Source: Epulopiscium sp. Nele67-Bin004 (GTDB lineage: Bacteria; Bacillota_A; Clostridia; Lachnospirales; Cellulosilyticaceae). Taken from it: a stretch of DNA of 26,641 nt. This document shows positions 16,976-25,456 of the stretch, one piece after another. The translations under genes were made by a program, and so were the position numbers. How positions within the stretch are numbered: the first letter of the stretch is position 1; each line of letters begins with the position of its first letter. Under the pieces are notes generated by a model. That model ran no database searches. It saw only the letters and a list, made by a program, of their open reading frames with translations, and was not told where the DNA came from. Location: the NCBI GenBank assembly GCA_002007315.1, contig LNZQ01000185.1, positions 1-26,641 on the forward strand, given 5' to 3'.

Positions 16976-18727
16976 TTACTCAAATGTTAAACTATTTGTA
17001 ATATCCGTAAAAATTACACCTAACGCATATGCACCTGCATCTGGATAACCTATGCTACGCTCTCCAACCGCTCCTGCTCGTCCCATTCTAGCAATAATTT
17101 CTTCTGTTGATTTCGCCCCTTCAACTGCTGCTTTTGCTCCAGCCACAAATAATTCTTCAAATGTTTGGCTATCTGCAAGTTTTGTCCAAGCATCTGCCGT
17201 TGGGATAAGTGCGTCCATCAAAGTTTTATCACCAACAGTTGCCCCACGCCCAAAACTGCGTTCACCTGTAGCTTGTATCCCTTTCACAACAGCTTGCAAC
17301 ATTTGTGCAAATTCTACTGCAGTAAGCTCTGTTTTTTCGCCGCAATATTTTGACGCTGCTCTAAACGCTGAGCCCCAAATAGGTCCAGATGCACCACCGC
17401 AATATTCCATAATAATTATCGAACATTTGTCTAAATACCCACCGATAGTAGTTTCACCATCCAAAATTTCTGACCACTCTGCTTTAAGTTGTCTAAACCC
17501 TTTAGACACACTCATTCCAAAGTCACCATCGCCCGCATGCGCGTCCAAATCACAAAATGGCACTTCGTTATCAATAATAATTTCAGCCATTTTATCTACA
17601 ATATAAACGATATTTTGGAAAGCGATAGTTTTTCCGATAACCCCATGTTCGGATGATGTTTCAACTTTGTAGTTTGCAACTGTTTCTGTTTCTGTTGGCA
17701 AATAGTCAACGTATTGTTTTGGCTTGATGTAACTGTCAACTTTGAATGCTGGCGTGTCTGCTTTTTCAAGCAAAAGCTCTTTCTTCTTATCGCACAAACG
17801 AAGTATAGACACTGACGCCCCCGCCATATCAATGCTTGTCATATAGTTTCCAACATACGTTATAGTTGGTGTTATATCGTATTTGGCAAGTTGTTTCATT
17901 ACAGAGTTGTTAAGCAAATATAACTCTTGTAACGGAGTTGCACCAAACCCATTAACAAGTAATGCTATTTCCTGCTTATCTTGTAACAAGTTTAAGTCAT
18001 GTAGTATTGGCTCAACCAATTTTTCAGCCAAGGTATCGGCATCAACTATTTTTTCACGTCTAATCCCAGGTTCGCCGTGTATTCCAACACCAAATTCCAT
18101 TTCGTCTTCTTCAAGTGTAAAAGTTGGCGTACCTTTCGCTGGCACAGTGCATGAAGTAAATGCGAAGCCAAGACTACGCACGTTGTCCGCTGTATTTTGT
18201 GCAATTTGTTTAACTTGGTCAAGAGACATACCTTGTTCGGCTGCTGCTCCTGCTATTTTGTGTACAAAAATTGTGCCTGCAACACCACGTCTACCAACAG
18301 TATACAAACTATCTTCAACAGCGATATCATCGTCAACTTTAATGTAATCAACGTTTATACCGTCTTCAGAGGCAAGATGTGTCGCATTTTGAAAGTTCAT
18401 AATGTCGCCACTATAGTTTTTGATTATAAGTAGAATTCCTTTTTTTGTTGCTGTTGCTTTAATTGCTTGATACACTTGAATTTGTGATGGAGATGCAAAT
18501 ATATCCCCACAAACAGCGGCGTCAAGCATTCCAATACCGACAAACCCTGCATGAGTAGGTTCATGACCACTACCGCCCCCACTTATTAAGCTGACTTTGT
18601 TCTCGTTGATGTGTTCACGTTTAATAATTTTGTGCTTTGGCAAAAGCTCTAGTTCTGGGTGTGCCGAAACGATACCTGCACACATTTCTAACACCATTGT
18701 TTCAGTTTTGTTAAATATTTTTTTCAT
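16976..18727 (-). CDS. dhaKL: Dihydroxyacetone kinase, fused DhaK-DhaL type
   Basis: Phosphorylates dihydroxyacetone, and perhaps glyceraldehyde, to feed glycolysis. The DhaK part (about 1-330) has SGGGSGHEPTHAGFVG, CGDIFASPS, KNYSGDIMNF and GVGIHGEPG, whose histidine (His217 from this start) binds the substrate covalently. The DhaL part (about 360-583) has the Asp-rich CDLDAHAGDGDFG magnesium-ATP site, then GGASGPIWGSAF and RSIGYPDAGAYAL. Joining both in one chain is the layout of ATP-dependent single-chain kinases such as that of Citrobacter, not the three-part PTS system. The ATG at 18727 has AGGAGG 7 nt upstream. It has its own promoter and terminator and is monocistronic. Confidence 0.93.
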   Translation of the reverse strand: MKKIFNKTETMVLEMCAGIVSAHPELELLPKHKIIKREHINENKVSLISGGGSGHEPTHAGFVGIGMLDAAVCGDIFASPSQIQVYQAIKATATKKGILLIIKNYSGDIMNFQNATHLASEDGINVDYIKVDDDIAVEDSLYTVGRRGVAGTIFVHKIAGAAAEQGMSLDQVKQIAQNTADNVRSLGFAFTSCTVPAKGTPTFTLEEDEMEFGVGIHGEPGIRREKIVDADTLAEKLVEPILHDLNLLQDKQEIALLVNGFGATPLQELYLLNNSVMKQLAKYDITPTITYVGNYMTSIDMAGASVSILRLCDKKKELLLEKADTPAFKVDSYIKPKQYVDYLPTETETVANYKVETSSEHGVIGKTIAFQNIVYIVDKMAEIIIDNEVPFCDLDAHAGDGDFGMSVSKGFRQLKAEWSEILDGETTIGGYLDKCSIIIMEYCGGASGPIWGSAFRAASKYCGEKTELTAVEFAQMLQAVVKGIQATGERSFGRGATVGDKTLMDALIPTADAWTKLADSQTFEELFVAGAKAAVEGAKSTEEIIARMGRAGAVGERSIGYPDAGAYALGVIFTDITNSLTFE

Positions 18728-18761
18728 CAAATAACCTCCTAAATTTGTAAGTCTTAATAAT

Positions 18762-18789
18762 AGTATAGTAGGTTTTATGAGATTTTCAA
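18762..18789 (-). promoter_or_regulatory. Sigma-A type promoter of the dihydroxyacetone kinase gene
   Basis: On the minus strand TTGAAA (18789-18784), 16 bp, then TATACT (18767-18762). It begins immediately after the stop of the HipA-like gene. No clear terminator lies between them, so read-through is also possible. Confidence 0.6.
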
Positions 18790-18790
18790 G

Positions 18791-19855
18791 TTATTTTGTA
18801 TATTTAGCTAAAATTTGTAACACTTTATCAAAATGTTCTATTATATATGTCGTATCAACACCTGGCCTACCCATCTCCTGCTTAACATCTACATCAATTT
18901 CAGTCACCAATTGACGTGATAATATATTTATATTTTGATGTGGCAAAATTCCAAATGTGTCCAAATATTCGTCCAGAATATAAGTTGTAGTGTTGTGTCC
19001 GCCTGCACCTAACGCCAAATTATTATCAAAGTTTGGTGCAAGTCCCAATATTTCGCCTGTATCACTACATTTTAGCACACCAAAATTGTATTCATGCCTA
19101 TCAAAATTTGATATTAACCCATCAAGCAACAACATATTTGTATAATCTTTGTAACATCTCTCTGAAATAGTTTTCAAACTTGTAGCAATTTGCACTTCAT
19201 CAGTTTCATTATATAAGCCAAATTTTGCCCCAAAAGTTGCAAAATGTTCAAGCATACACAATTCATTAGTAAAGTTATGACTTTCTATAATATTATCAGC
19301 CTGATTAAACTTATATATAGCCATATTCATTCCAAGTTCTAGCCCCAGCTTGTACGCAAATAGTTCAGCATAAAAACTACGAAAATCTCCTTTTTTGCAT
19401 AAACACCAGTCGGATTTTTTTATCCATGCTTTATTAAAAGAGCCAATGTTAGTTAATTCTGTATTAATCATTTTATCTAATTTGTGTACCACGCCACTAA
19501 GTGATGTTTCCATAATAAATTTGTTGTATGGCTTTCTATATAGCGATAAATCAGCAAATTTTTCATCTCCGCTATGTCGTATCCAATAGCAATCTGTTAG
19601 ATTTAAACACCTATTATAAACAACGGAGGCGATGCCCCCGCTATTAATTTTTAGTAGTTTCAGTAGTAATCTTGCGTTTGAACGTGTTGTGTCAACACCT
19701 CTATTTTTGGGCCATTCATATAACGCCAGCTCATGAGCATTTTTTAAACTTTCGGGAAGCAATGTGTTATTTATTACTTTCAAGTTTGTTATATTCCCGT
19801 CATTTTCAAGTTTGAATGTCAAAAGTTCAACTTCTTTGCACATTAATGTATGCAT
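18791..19855 (-). CDS. HipA-like protein kinase at the end of the glycan operon
   Basis: A 354-residue soluble protein with the HipA/CtkA kinase core. LLLDGLISNFDRHEYNFGVL (242-261) carries the catalytic-loop Asp252 and Asn257, and ILGLAPNFDNNLALG (269-283) the metal-binding Asp277. GSFNKAWIKKSDW (138-150) may be the ATP-binding lysine strand. The N-terminal 130 residues include NLTDCYWIRHSG, also typical of these stand-alone HipA-domain proteins. No small HipB-like DNA-binding antitoxin adjoins it. The ATG at 19855 lies 4 nt after GAGGTGG and overlaps the stop of the preceding GT-C gene by 13 bp, so translation is coupled. It may phosphorylate a protein such as a translation factor or a glycan enzyme; the target is unknown. 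Confidence 0.75.
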   Translation of the reverse strand: MHTLMCKEVELLTFKLENDGNITNLKVINNTLLPESLKNAHELALYEWPKNRGVDTTRSNARLLLKLLKINSGGIASVVYNRCLNLTDCYWIRHSGDEKFADLSLYRKPYNKFIMETSLSGVVHKLDKMINTELTNIGSFNKAWIKKSDWCLCKKGDFRSFYAELFAYKLGLELGMNMAIYKFNQADNIIESHNFTNELCMLEHFATFGAKFGLYNETDEVQIATSLKTISERCYKDYTNMLLLDGLISNFDRHEYNFGVLKCSDTGEILGLAPNFDNNLALGAGGHNTTTYILDEYLDTFGILPHQNINILSRQLVTEIDVDVKQEMGRPGVDTTYIIEHFDKVLQILAKYTK

Positions 19856-21477
19856 TTTTCCACCTCTTTTGTTAAATATAATCCATACAATATTATCGTA
19901 ACTGTGCTAATTAAACCAGAAATTTTTTGCACAGTAGTTCCTCCATACGTTATAAAAATTTGCCCACTTGGTAAATCATCGCTTAAATAAACTCGCACAA
20001 TACCATTTTCAGGGTTTGCCACAACATCAAGCGATACGTCCCCAAGTGTTGCCGTATACCCTTTATAATATATTAATGGTACGTCAATATACATCATTTC
20101 GCCCCAATTGTCAACATGCATTGTTGTTATTTGTATTCCAACACGAGTATAATCTATCGATTGCCCCAAATCGTTAGTAATAAGTGGTTCGCTTTCTATA
20201 AAATCCTGCACATGTGGCTCAACTGACACAGGCAACCACTCAGCACTCATCAAAACATTATAGTTTGTGTGTAATGTTTCTATATAAGTTTCTGTAACAT
20301 TTATAAATTTGATTCCTTGATTTAAAACAGTATTGATATTCGGACTTACATATATACACAACGCATATGCCGAAAGACCTGCAACTAGACATGTTACGCC
20401 AAATTGTTTTCTCCTAACAAATTTATTTGCCACAAGCCCCACAAACAGTGCAATATATAAAGTTGCATAACTTGATAATCGCCATGGAAATTGTATGCTA
20501 TTTGCTGGTGTATTGTTAAACCATTCCCACGGAAAAACATTGCTTATGCTAAACCAAATTATAAGACCCATAACCCCTATACCAACTGCATTTTTGATGT
20601 GTTGCTTTTTTGTTATATAAACAGCTATACTTATAAAAAATGGAACAATTACATTTAAGCCAATTGCATTGTACGAAAATTCAAACAATTGTTTAACCGT
20701 TAAGGCACGACTTGAAACACGTGATGTAGCTGTGGCATATTTAAATTCTCCCGATAATTGTTGCTCAAACAACATAAAATAAAAGCCTATAGTGGCAAAA
20801 AGTACAACAGCAACACAACCTACCATCTGCATGATTTTTTTCTTGTTTAGCTTTCGCAAATTTAACAATATCCAAATAGCACCTATACTAGCTGTCAAAA
20901 ATGTTGATATTACATGCGAATAACTTATTCCGATAAAACCAATTATTAAAAAGTGCTTTTTGTCAAACTCCTCATATATAAAATTATAAAACCCATAAAT
21001 CACTAGTGGTACAAAAACCATAGCTTGCACTTCACCAATTGCACTTCTCACATACATATTACATATGTTGTATTGTGCCAAAATAACTAAACATGCCACC
21101 CCTACACTTATAGTTTTATCTTTTATAATCATTTTGCTACATAAATACGTTGTAAAAAATAGCCCCACCACGCATAGTATCATATAAATTCTAACTGCAA
21201 TTTCTAGTGGTAGCCCAACCGCATTCAACATTGCAGGAATGTATAAAAATAAATCTGGGTAAAATAACGCCGTTCCATAGCCATAGCCATTTATCAAATT
21301 TTCTGTTATTCGCACAGGAAATTGCCCGCTTTGTAACCCTGAAGATATTTCCGAAATCCGCACAATATGATACCAAAAGTCAAATCCCATAGGAATTTTA
21401 TGGATTAGTAGCGGAAGTATAGCAACAAAGATTGCTATACCACCAACAACTAAATAAAACTTTTTCGTGTCTTTCAC
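19843..21477 (-). CDS. GT-C-like polytopic membrane protein, second paralogue
   Basis: A 544-residue integral membrane protein, probably a lipid-linked sugar transferase of the GT-C superfamily (YfhO/PTPS-related type). It starts with a membrane helix, then GFDFWYHIVRISEI in the first outer loop, where GT-C enzymes keep an acidic catalytic residue, then NGYGYGTALFYPDLFLYIP. About ten more helices follow, then an outer beta domain (LIYYKGYTATLGDVSLDV, YLSDDLPSGQIFITYGG) and one final helix. It is closely similar along its whole length to the product of 22784-24454. The GTG at 21477 has a canonical GGAGGTGAT upstream. It follows the GtrA gene by 18 bp and overlaps the HipA-like gene. Confidence 0.8.
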   Translation of the reverse strand: MKDTKKFYLVVGGIAIFVAILPLLIHKIPMGFDFWYHIVRISEISSGLQSGQFPVRITENLINGYGYGTALFYPDLFLYIPAMLNAVGLPLEIAVRIYMILCVVGLFFTTYLCSKMIIKDKTISVGVACLVILAQYNICNMYVRSAIGEVQAMVFVPLVIYGFYNFIYEEFDKKHFLIIGFIGISYSHVISTFLTASIGAIWILLNLRKLNKKKIMQMVGCVAVVLFATIGFYFMLFEQQLSGEFKYATATSRVSSRALTVKQLFEFSYNAIGLNVIVPFFISIAVYITKKQHIKNAVGIGVMGLIIWFSISNVFPWEWFNNTPANSIQFPWRLSSYATLYIALFVGLVANKFVRRKQFGVTCLVAGLSAYALCIYVSPNINTVLNQGIKFINVTETYIETLHTNYNVLMSAEWLPVSVEPHVQDFIESEPLITNDLGQSIDYTRVGIQITTMHVDNWGEMMYIDVPLIYYKGYTATLGDVSLDVVANPENGIVRVYLSDDLPSGQIFITYGGTTVQKISGLISTVTIILYGLYLTKEVEKCIH

Positions 21478-21495
21478 GCTATCACCTCCAAAGTT

Positions 21496-21867
21496 TTATT
21501 TAAATATTATTTTGCTTAGTATATAATTTAGCACAATAACTACTACGTTAGTAATTATTTTAGCAACAACCGCACTTACACCTACAATTCCAACAAGTGC
21601 AAGCATTAGCCCCATATCGACGGCAAAACTACCAAGCCTTGCTCCAAAAAATGTAATCGCCTCTTTTTGCCAAACATCACTTGCCCAACTTGTCGATTTA
21701 AATACATAAACTTTGTTAGTATAAAATGCAAATACAACACTTGCAACAAACGCAATAACATTGTTAAATTGATACGCCACACCTATTTTATCAAGCATAA
21801 AAAATACTATCACATTTATAATCGTCGTTAGTACCCCAAATACTATATACAAAATAGGCTCTATCAT
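21496..21867 (-). CDS. gtrA: GtrA-like family membrane protein
   Basis: A 123-residue protein with four membrane helices (about 5-25, 34-53, 73-93, 98-120), the length and layout of the GtrA family. Between helices 2 and 3 is NKVYVFKSTS, the typical 'NR.wtF' motif. GtrA proteins are thought to flip polyprenyl-phosphate-linked sugars across the cytoplasmic membrane. Its start overlaps the stop of the GT2 gene in ATGA, so the two are coupled, as in gtrAB phage and O-antigen modification clusters. It lies between GT2 and the second GT-C gene. Confidence 0.88.
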   Translation of the reverse strand: MIEPILYIVFGVLTTIINVIVFFMLDKIGVAYQFNNVIAFVASVVFAFYTNKVYVFKSTSWASDVWQKEAITFFGARLGSFAVDMGLMLALVGIVGVSAVVAKIITNVVVIVLNYILSKIIFK

Positions 21868-22805
21868 GATATTGCCTCTTTGTTAGTTTCTTTGATTATA
21901 TATATAGGACGCCTTTTGACTTCTAGGTACGTTCGTGCCAAATATTGACCCACTATGCCTATACAAAATAGTTGCACCCCTACACCAAAGCTAATCAAGC
22001 ATATGAGCGACGGCCACCCCGCCACAGGATTTCCATATATAAGAGTTTTTACAACAATAAACCCTATTATACAAATGGAGAAAAAACAAATTAATATGCC
22101 AAGCAAAAATATTATTGCTAGTGGTGCCGTCGAAAAAGCAATTATCCCCTCAATCGAATATAAAAATAACTTCCAAAATGACCAGCTAGTTTCGCCCGCA
22201 ACACGTTCTATATTTTTATACTCAAGCCATTTTGTCTTAAATCCAACCCAACCAAAAATACCTTTACAAAATCGGTTATATTCTTTAAGTTCAAGAATTG
22301 CATCTGCCATGCAACGTTTCATAAGCCGAAAATCTCTTGCCCCATCAACAATTTCCACGTCTGATATTTTGTTTATCACTTTATAAAACATTCTGGCAAA
22401 AAACGAGCGAATAGGAGGCTCACCTTGCCTTGTTACACGGCGGGTTGCAACACAATCATAATCTTCATTTTTCAATGTTTGATACATTTCGCCCAAAAGT
22501 TGCGGTGGGTCTTGTAAATCTGCGTCCATCAAACCAACAAAATCACCAGTACACGCCTCAAGTCCTGCAAATATTGCTGATTCTTTTCCAAAATTACGAC
22601 TTAACGAAATATAAATTACTCTGTTGTCTATATTTGCAAGATGTTTCATAACTTGCAATGTGTTGTCTTTTGAGCCGTCATTAACAAGTATAATTTCAAA
22701 TGTTGTGTTGGCGATGTTTTCAAGTTGTGGTACTGTTTCTTCATAAAACAACTTCAAAACTTTTTCTTCATTGTAACATGGAACTACAATTGAGATTTTT
22801 TCCAT
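21864..22805 (-). CDS. GtrB/DPM1-type family 2 glycosyltransferase
   Basis: A 313-residue membrane-attached GT2 enzyme that should transfer a sugar, often glucose, from its nucleotide to polyprenyl phosphate on the inner face of the membrane. The catalytic domain has ISIVVPCYNEEKVL, LVNDGSKDNT, SLSRNFGKESAIFAG and the metal-binding MDADLQDPPQLL, followed by the acceptor-region RQGEPPIRSFFARMFYKVIN and VAGETSWSFWKL. Two C-terminal helices (about 225-255 and 262-290) and the motif GQYLARTYLEVKRRPIYII are standard for GtrB. The start lies 22 bp inside the end of the first GT-C gene and has a GGGGG ribosome site. Confidence 0.92.
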   Translation of the reverse strand: MEKISIVVPCYNEEKVLKLFYEETVPQLENIANTTFEIILVNDGSKDNTLQVMKHLANIDNRVIYISLSRNFGKESAIFAGLEACTGDFVGLMDADLQDPPQLLGEMYQTLKNEDYDCVATRRVTRQGEPPIRSFFARMFYKVINKISDVEIVDGARDFRLMKRCMADAILELKEYNRFCKGIFGWVGFKTKWLEYKNIERVAGETSWSFWKLFLYSIEGIIAFSTAPLAIIFLLGILICFFSICIIGFIVVKTLIYGNPVAGWPSLICLISFGVGVQLFCIGIVGQYLARTYLEVKRRPIYIIKETNKEAIS

Positions 22806-24454
22806 TTACACCATCCCCCTCTAACCAAATAAGCAAAATAAATCAAAATAGTAAATGTGCTTATAGTGCCTGCAACTTTTTGTGTCACAGTACCACTATA
22901 CGTTATAAAAATTTGTCCGCTTGGTAAATCGTCGGTCAAATATATTTGCATCGTACCATCTTCAGGATTTTGCCCTACTTCAAGAGGTATTTCACCAAAC
23001 TGCGTCAATAGTGTTGCACTATAACCTTTGTAGTATATTAGCGGGATATCTAACGTTCCCTCCCAATCTTCCATATAAGCGGTTGTTATTTTTATGCCAT
23101 CTCGTGTGTAACCAATTGATTGACCATAACTATCTGTTATAAGTCTATCACTTTCTAAAAACTCACTTGTATAACTAACCGACGTCGCTGGCAACCACTC
23201 ACGTCCACCACCAAGCATACTAAGGTTATTTACAAAATAGTTTTCAATATAATCATCTTGTAAAGCTCTAAAAGTAATGCCAGTATTTGCATCAGTATTA
23301 ACCCCGTTGCTTATATTTACACAAGCTACATTTAAAAACGATATCCCTATCATGCCAACAACTAGTAGTTGTTTTAACTTGTTGCTCTTAATCAGTCTCT
23401 TTAATATTAGCCCAATAAATAACACCATAAACACCGTGGCATATGGAGATAATCTCCAAGGAAATTGTATATTGTTTACTATAGTTCTATTAAATAACTT
23501 CCATGGGAATAACTTTGATATTGCTAGCCATGTTCCCATACCCAAAATACCTATATGGGTCATTATCTCATTTTTTGGTTTCATCAACATATATATTAGG
23601 CAGGCAAATAAAAATAAAGCTATTGTTGATATTCCTATGCTATAATAAGCTAAGTCAAACAAATCTTTTAGTGCTACTGCACGGTTTGCAACAAATGTCC
23701 AAGGCGTAGAATATTTGAAATCACCTGAGAGTTGTTGTTCAAATAACATCAAATAAAATCCTGCTGTTGCTAAAAATACGATAACAATACATTGTAACAT
23801 TCCTATAATTTTTTCACGAGTGAGCACTTTTTTTAAGTTCATCAAAATCCAAACTGCCCCAACTAATGTTGCTAACAATACTGATATTGTATGACAATAA
23901 CTTATCCCGATAAATCCTATAATAAGGAAGTGTTTTTTATCAAATTTCTCATATATAAAGTTATAAAAACCATAAATAACTAGCGGAATAAATACGGTTG
24001 CTTGAATTTCACCTAAGGCATTTCGCACGTACACATTACATATATTATATTGTGCCAATACACATAAACTTGCAACACCTAAACTAATTGTTGAATCTTT
24101 AGTTATTAGTTTGCTGCATAAGTAAGTTGTGAAAAATAGTGATATTATGCAAAGTGCTAAGTATATTTCAAATGAAGTTTCCAGCGAAAAGCCTATAATG
24201 TTCAATATTGCAGGTATATATAAAAATAAATCTGGATAAAAAAGTGAGCTGCCATAGCCATACCCGTTGAGTAAGTTATCTGCTATTTTGACAGGAAATT
24301 GCCCATCTTTTAATCCCTCAGCTATTGATGTAATTCTGCCCATGTGATACCAAAAGTCATGCCCTGCTGGTACACCCGATCTAAATAACGGAAACATAGC
24401 TACTAGTAATACGACACAAAAAACGGATATAAAAAATTTTTTATTGTCTTTCAT
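22784..24454 (-). CDS. GT-C-like polytopic membrane protein, first paralogue
   Basis: A 556-residue polytopic membrane protein heading the glycan operon. It shares with the 19843-21477 product the opening helix, the loop motif (here GHDFWYHMGRITSI), NGYGYGSSLFYPDLFLYIP, the shared helix KKHFLIIGFIGISY and the C-terminal beta domain with LPSGQIFITYSGT followed by a last helix. It probably moves a lipid-linked sugar onto an outer acceptor, in the role of GtrC, though the acceptor and sugar are unknown. GGGAGG lies 8-9 nt before the ATG at 24454. It overlaps the GT2 gene by 22 bp. The promoter must be in the 104-bp divergent gap before the Rpn gene; no single good box stood out on this strand. 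Confidence 0.8.
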   Translation of the reverse strand: MKDNKKFFISVFCVVLLVAMFPLFRSGVPAGHDFWYHMGRITSIAEGLKDGQFPVKIADNLLNGYGYGSSLFYPDLFLYIPAILNIIGFSLETSFEIYLALCIISLFFTTYLCSKLITKDSTISLGVASLCVLAQYNICNVYVRNALGEIQATVFIPLVIYGFYNFIYEKFDKKHFLIIGFIGISYCHTISVLLATLVGAVWILMNLKKVLTREKIIGMLQCIVIVFLATAGFYLMLFEQQLSGDFKYSTPWTFVANRAVALKDLFDLAYYSIGISTIALFLFACLIYMLMKPKNEIMTHIGILGMGTWLAISKLFPWKLFNRTIVNNIQFPWRLSPYATVFMVLFIGLILKRLIKSNKLKQLLVVGMIGISFLNVACVNISNGVNTDANTGITFRALQDDYIENYFVNNLSMLGGGREWLPATSVSYTSEFLESDRLITDSYGQSIGYTRDGIKITTAYMEDWEGTLDIPLIYYKGYSATLLTQFGEIPLEVGQNPEDGTMQIYLTDDLPSGQIFITYSGTVTQKVAGTISTFTILIYFAYLVRGGWCKWKKSQL

Positions 24455-24502
24455 TGCGAAATCCTCCCATAATATAAATTATTTTATATATTATGCAAAA
24501 CA

Positions 24503-24531
24503 TTGATTATTTGACTAACTAATGATAAAAT
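24503..24531 (+). promoter_or_regulatory. Promoter of the Rpn-like gene
   Basis: TTGATT (24503-24508), exactly 17 bp, then TAAAAT (24526-24531), 27 bp before the ATG. It lies in the divergent gap shared with the glycan operon, where a weakly palindromic AT-rich block at about 24472-24497 also sits. Confidence 0.55.
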
Positions 24532-24558
24532 TATTATTATTTACTTGGGGAGGAAACG

Positions 24559-25401
24559 ATGGGTCAAAACGGTATTAAGTACGAAGATTTAGCAATGAAA
24601 AAGACAATGCAAATATTTGGAGAGTATGGAGTAGAGTATTTTGGTATCAAAAAGAAAGTTAAAAGTATAGGACACACAGAACAACCCAAAGTTGATGTTG
24701 AAGACAGCCGTATGGACTACACTTGTCTTATGACAGATGACACATACGTTCATTTTGAATTCCAAACAACAAATAGTGGTTGGAAAGATTATGCCCGCTT
24801 TTGTGCCTATGATGCAAATTTAGTAACTCAAACTGGCAAAAAAGTTGATACTTATGTTGTATATTCAAGCAATATTAAAAATCCAACTTCCGAATATACT
24901 TTTGGTAGTATCAACTACAAAGTTACTGCTATTTGCATGTCAAACAAAGATGGTGACGCTATATTATCTGATATCGAACAACGTCTACAACAAGGTGAGG
25001 AACTAACTAATATTGATTTATTAGACTTAACTTTTTTACCTCTAATGCGTAGTAAATTATCCAAATATGAACGCATAGAAAAAACAATACTTCTAACTAA
25101 GGAATATCCTACAGATAAAACTAATGATGTACAATCTTTAGTTTTTGTTCTAGGACTTAAGTTTTTAAATGATATGGATATCAAAAAAATGATGGAGGTG
25201 TTTAAAATGACTGCACTGGGAAAATTATTATATGATAATGGTATTGAACAAGGTATTGAACAAGGTATTGAGCAAGGTATTGAACAAGGCATTATTCAAA
25301 CTGCCAAAGAACTACTTGCTGACAATGTAGAACCACAACTTATCCAAAAGTGGACTAAACTTCCACTAGCTACTATATTAAAATTAAAAGAAGAACTGTA
25401 A
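24559..25401 (+). CDS. Rpn/PD-(D/E)XK nuclease family putative transposase
   Basis: A 280-residue protein of the Rpn (YhgA-like) group, recombination-promoting nucleases of the PD-(D/E)XK fold. The core is visible as RMDYTCLMTDDTYVHFEFQT: Asp53 and the Glu67-x-Gln69 pair are the expected metal and catalytic residues. GWKDYARFCAYDANL follows, as the family has after its 'ExQ' motif. The middle (about 150-215) is helical. The C terminus holds four IEQG units encoded by a perfect 12-bp tandem repeat, then QTAKELLADNVEPQLI, the typical tail. The ATG at 24559 has GGGAGG 6 nt upstream. It has its own promoter and terminator. These genes are often mobile and multicopy; whether this one is active is unknown. 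Confidence 0.85.
   Translation: MGQNGIKYEDLAMKKTMQIFGEYGVEYFGIKKKVKSIGHTEQPKVDVEDSRMDYTCLMTDDTYVHFEFQTTNSGWKDYARFCAYDANLVTQTGKKVDTYVVYSSNIKNPTSEYTFGSINYKVTAICMSNKDGDAILSDIEQRLQQGEELTNIDLLDLTFLPLMRSKLSKYERIEKTILLTKEYPTDKTNDVQSLVFVLGLKFLNDMDIKKMMEVFKMTALGKLLYDNGIEQGIEQGIEQGIEQGIIQTAKELLADNVEPQLIQKWTKLPLATILKLKEEL
25240..25299 (+). repeat. 12-bp tandem repeat inside the Rpn-like gene
   Basis: GGTATTGAACAA occurs at 25240, 25252 and 25276, with one G substitution at 25264 and a diverged fifth unit at 25288. Each unit encodes Gly-Ile-Glu-Gln. Copy changes would add or remove whole units without breaking the frame. Confidence 0.95.
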
Positions 25402-25406
25402 TTATC

Positions 25407-25429
25407 AAAGGGGGCTTGCCCTCTTTTTT
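25407..25429 (+). terminator. Terminator of the Rpn-like gene
   Basis: AAAGGGGG pairs with CCCTCTTT (one wobble) around a 4-nt loop, followed by Ts, starting 5 bp after the stop codon. Confidence 0.8.
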
Positions 25430-25434
25430 AACAC

Positions 25435-25456
25435 AAAAAAGGCGACCGAAGTCACC
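25435..25456 (-). terminator. Terminator of the broken AAA-ATPase-like gene
   Basis: On the minus strand GGTGAC pairs with GTCGCC (one wobble) around a stable TTCG loop, followed by six Ts. It overlaps the stop codon at 25452-25454 and lies back to back with the terminator at 25407-25429. Confidence 0.8.

Noticed and set aside
18791..19855. Classic HipBA toxin-antitoxin pair
   Set aside because: The kinase core is HipA-like, but no small helix-turn-helix HipB gene lies on either side; the upstream neighbour is a membrane glycosyltransferase.
24472..24497. AT-rich palindrome in the divergent gap as a specific operator
   Set aside because: The block is almost pure A/T, so the symmetry can easily arise by chance; no second copy was seen.
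25240..25299. Short repeats considered as a CRISPR array
   Set aside because: The units are 12 bp, contiguous with no spacers, and lie in frame inside a coding gene.
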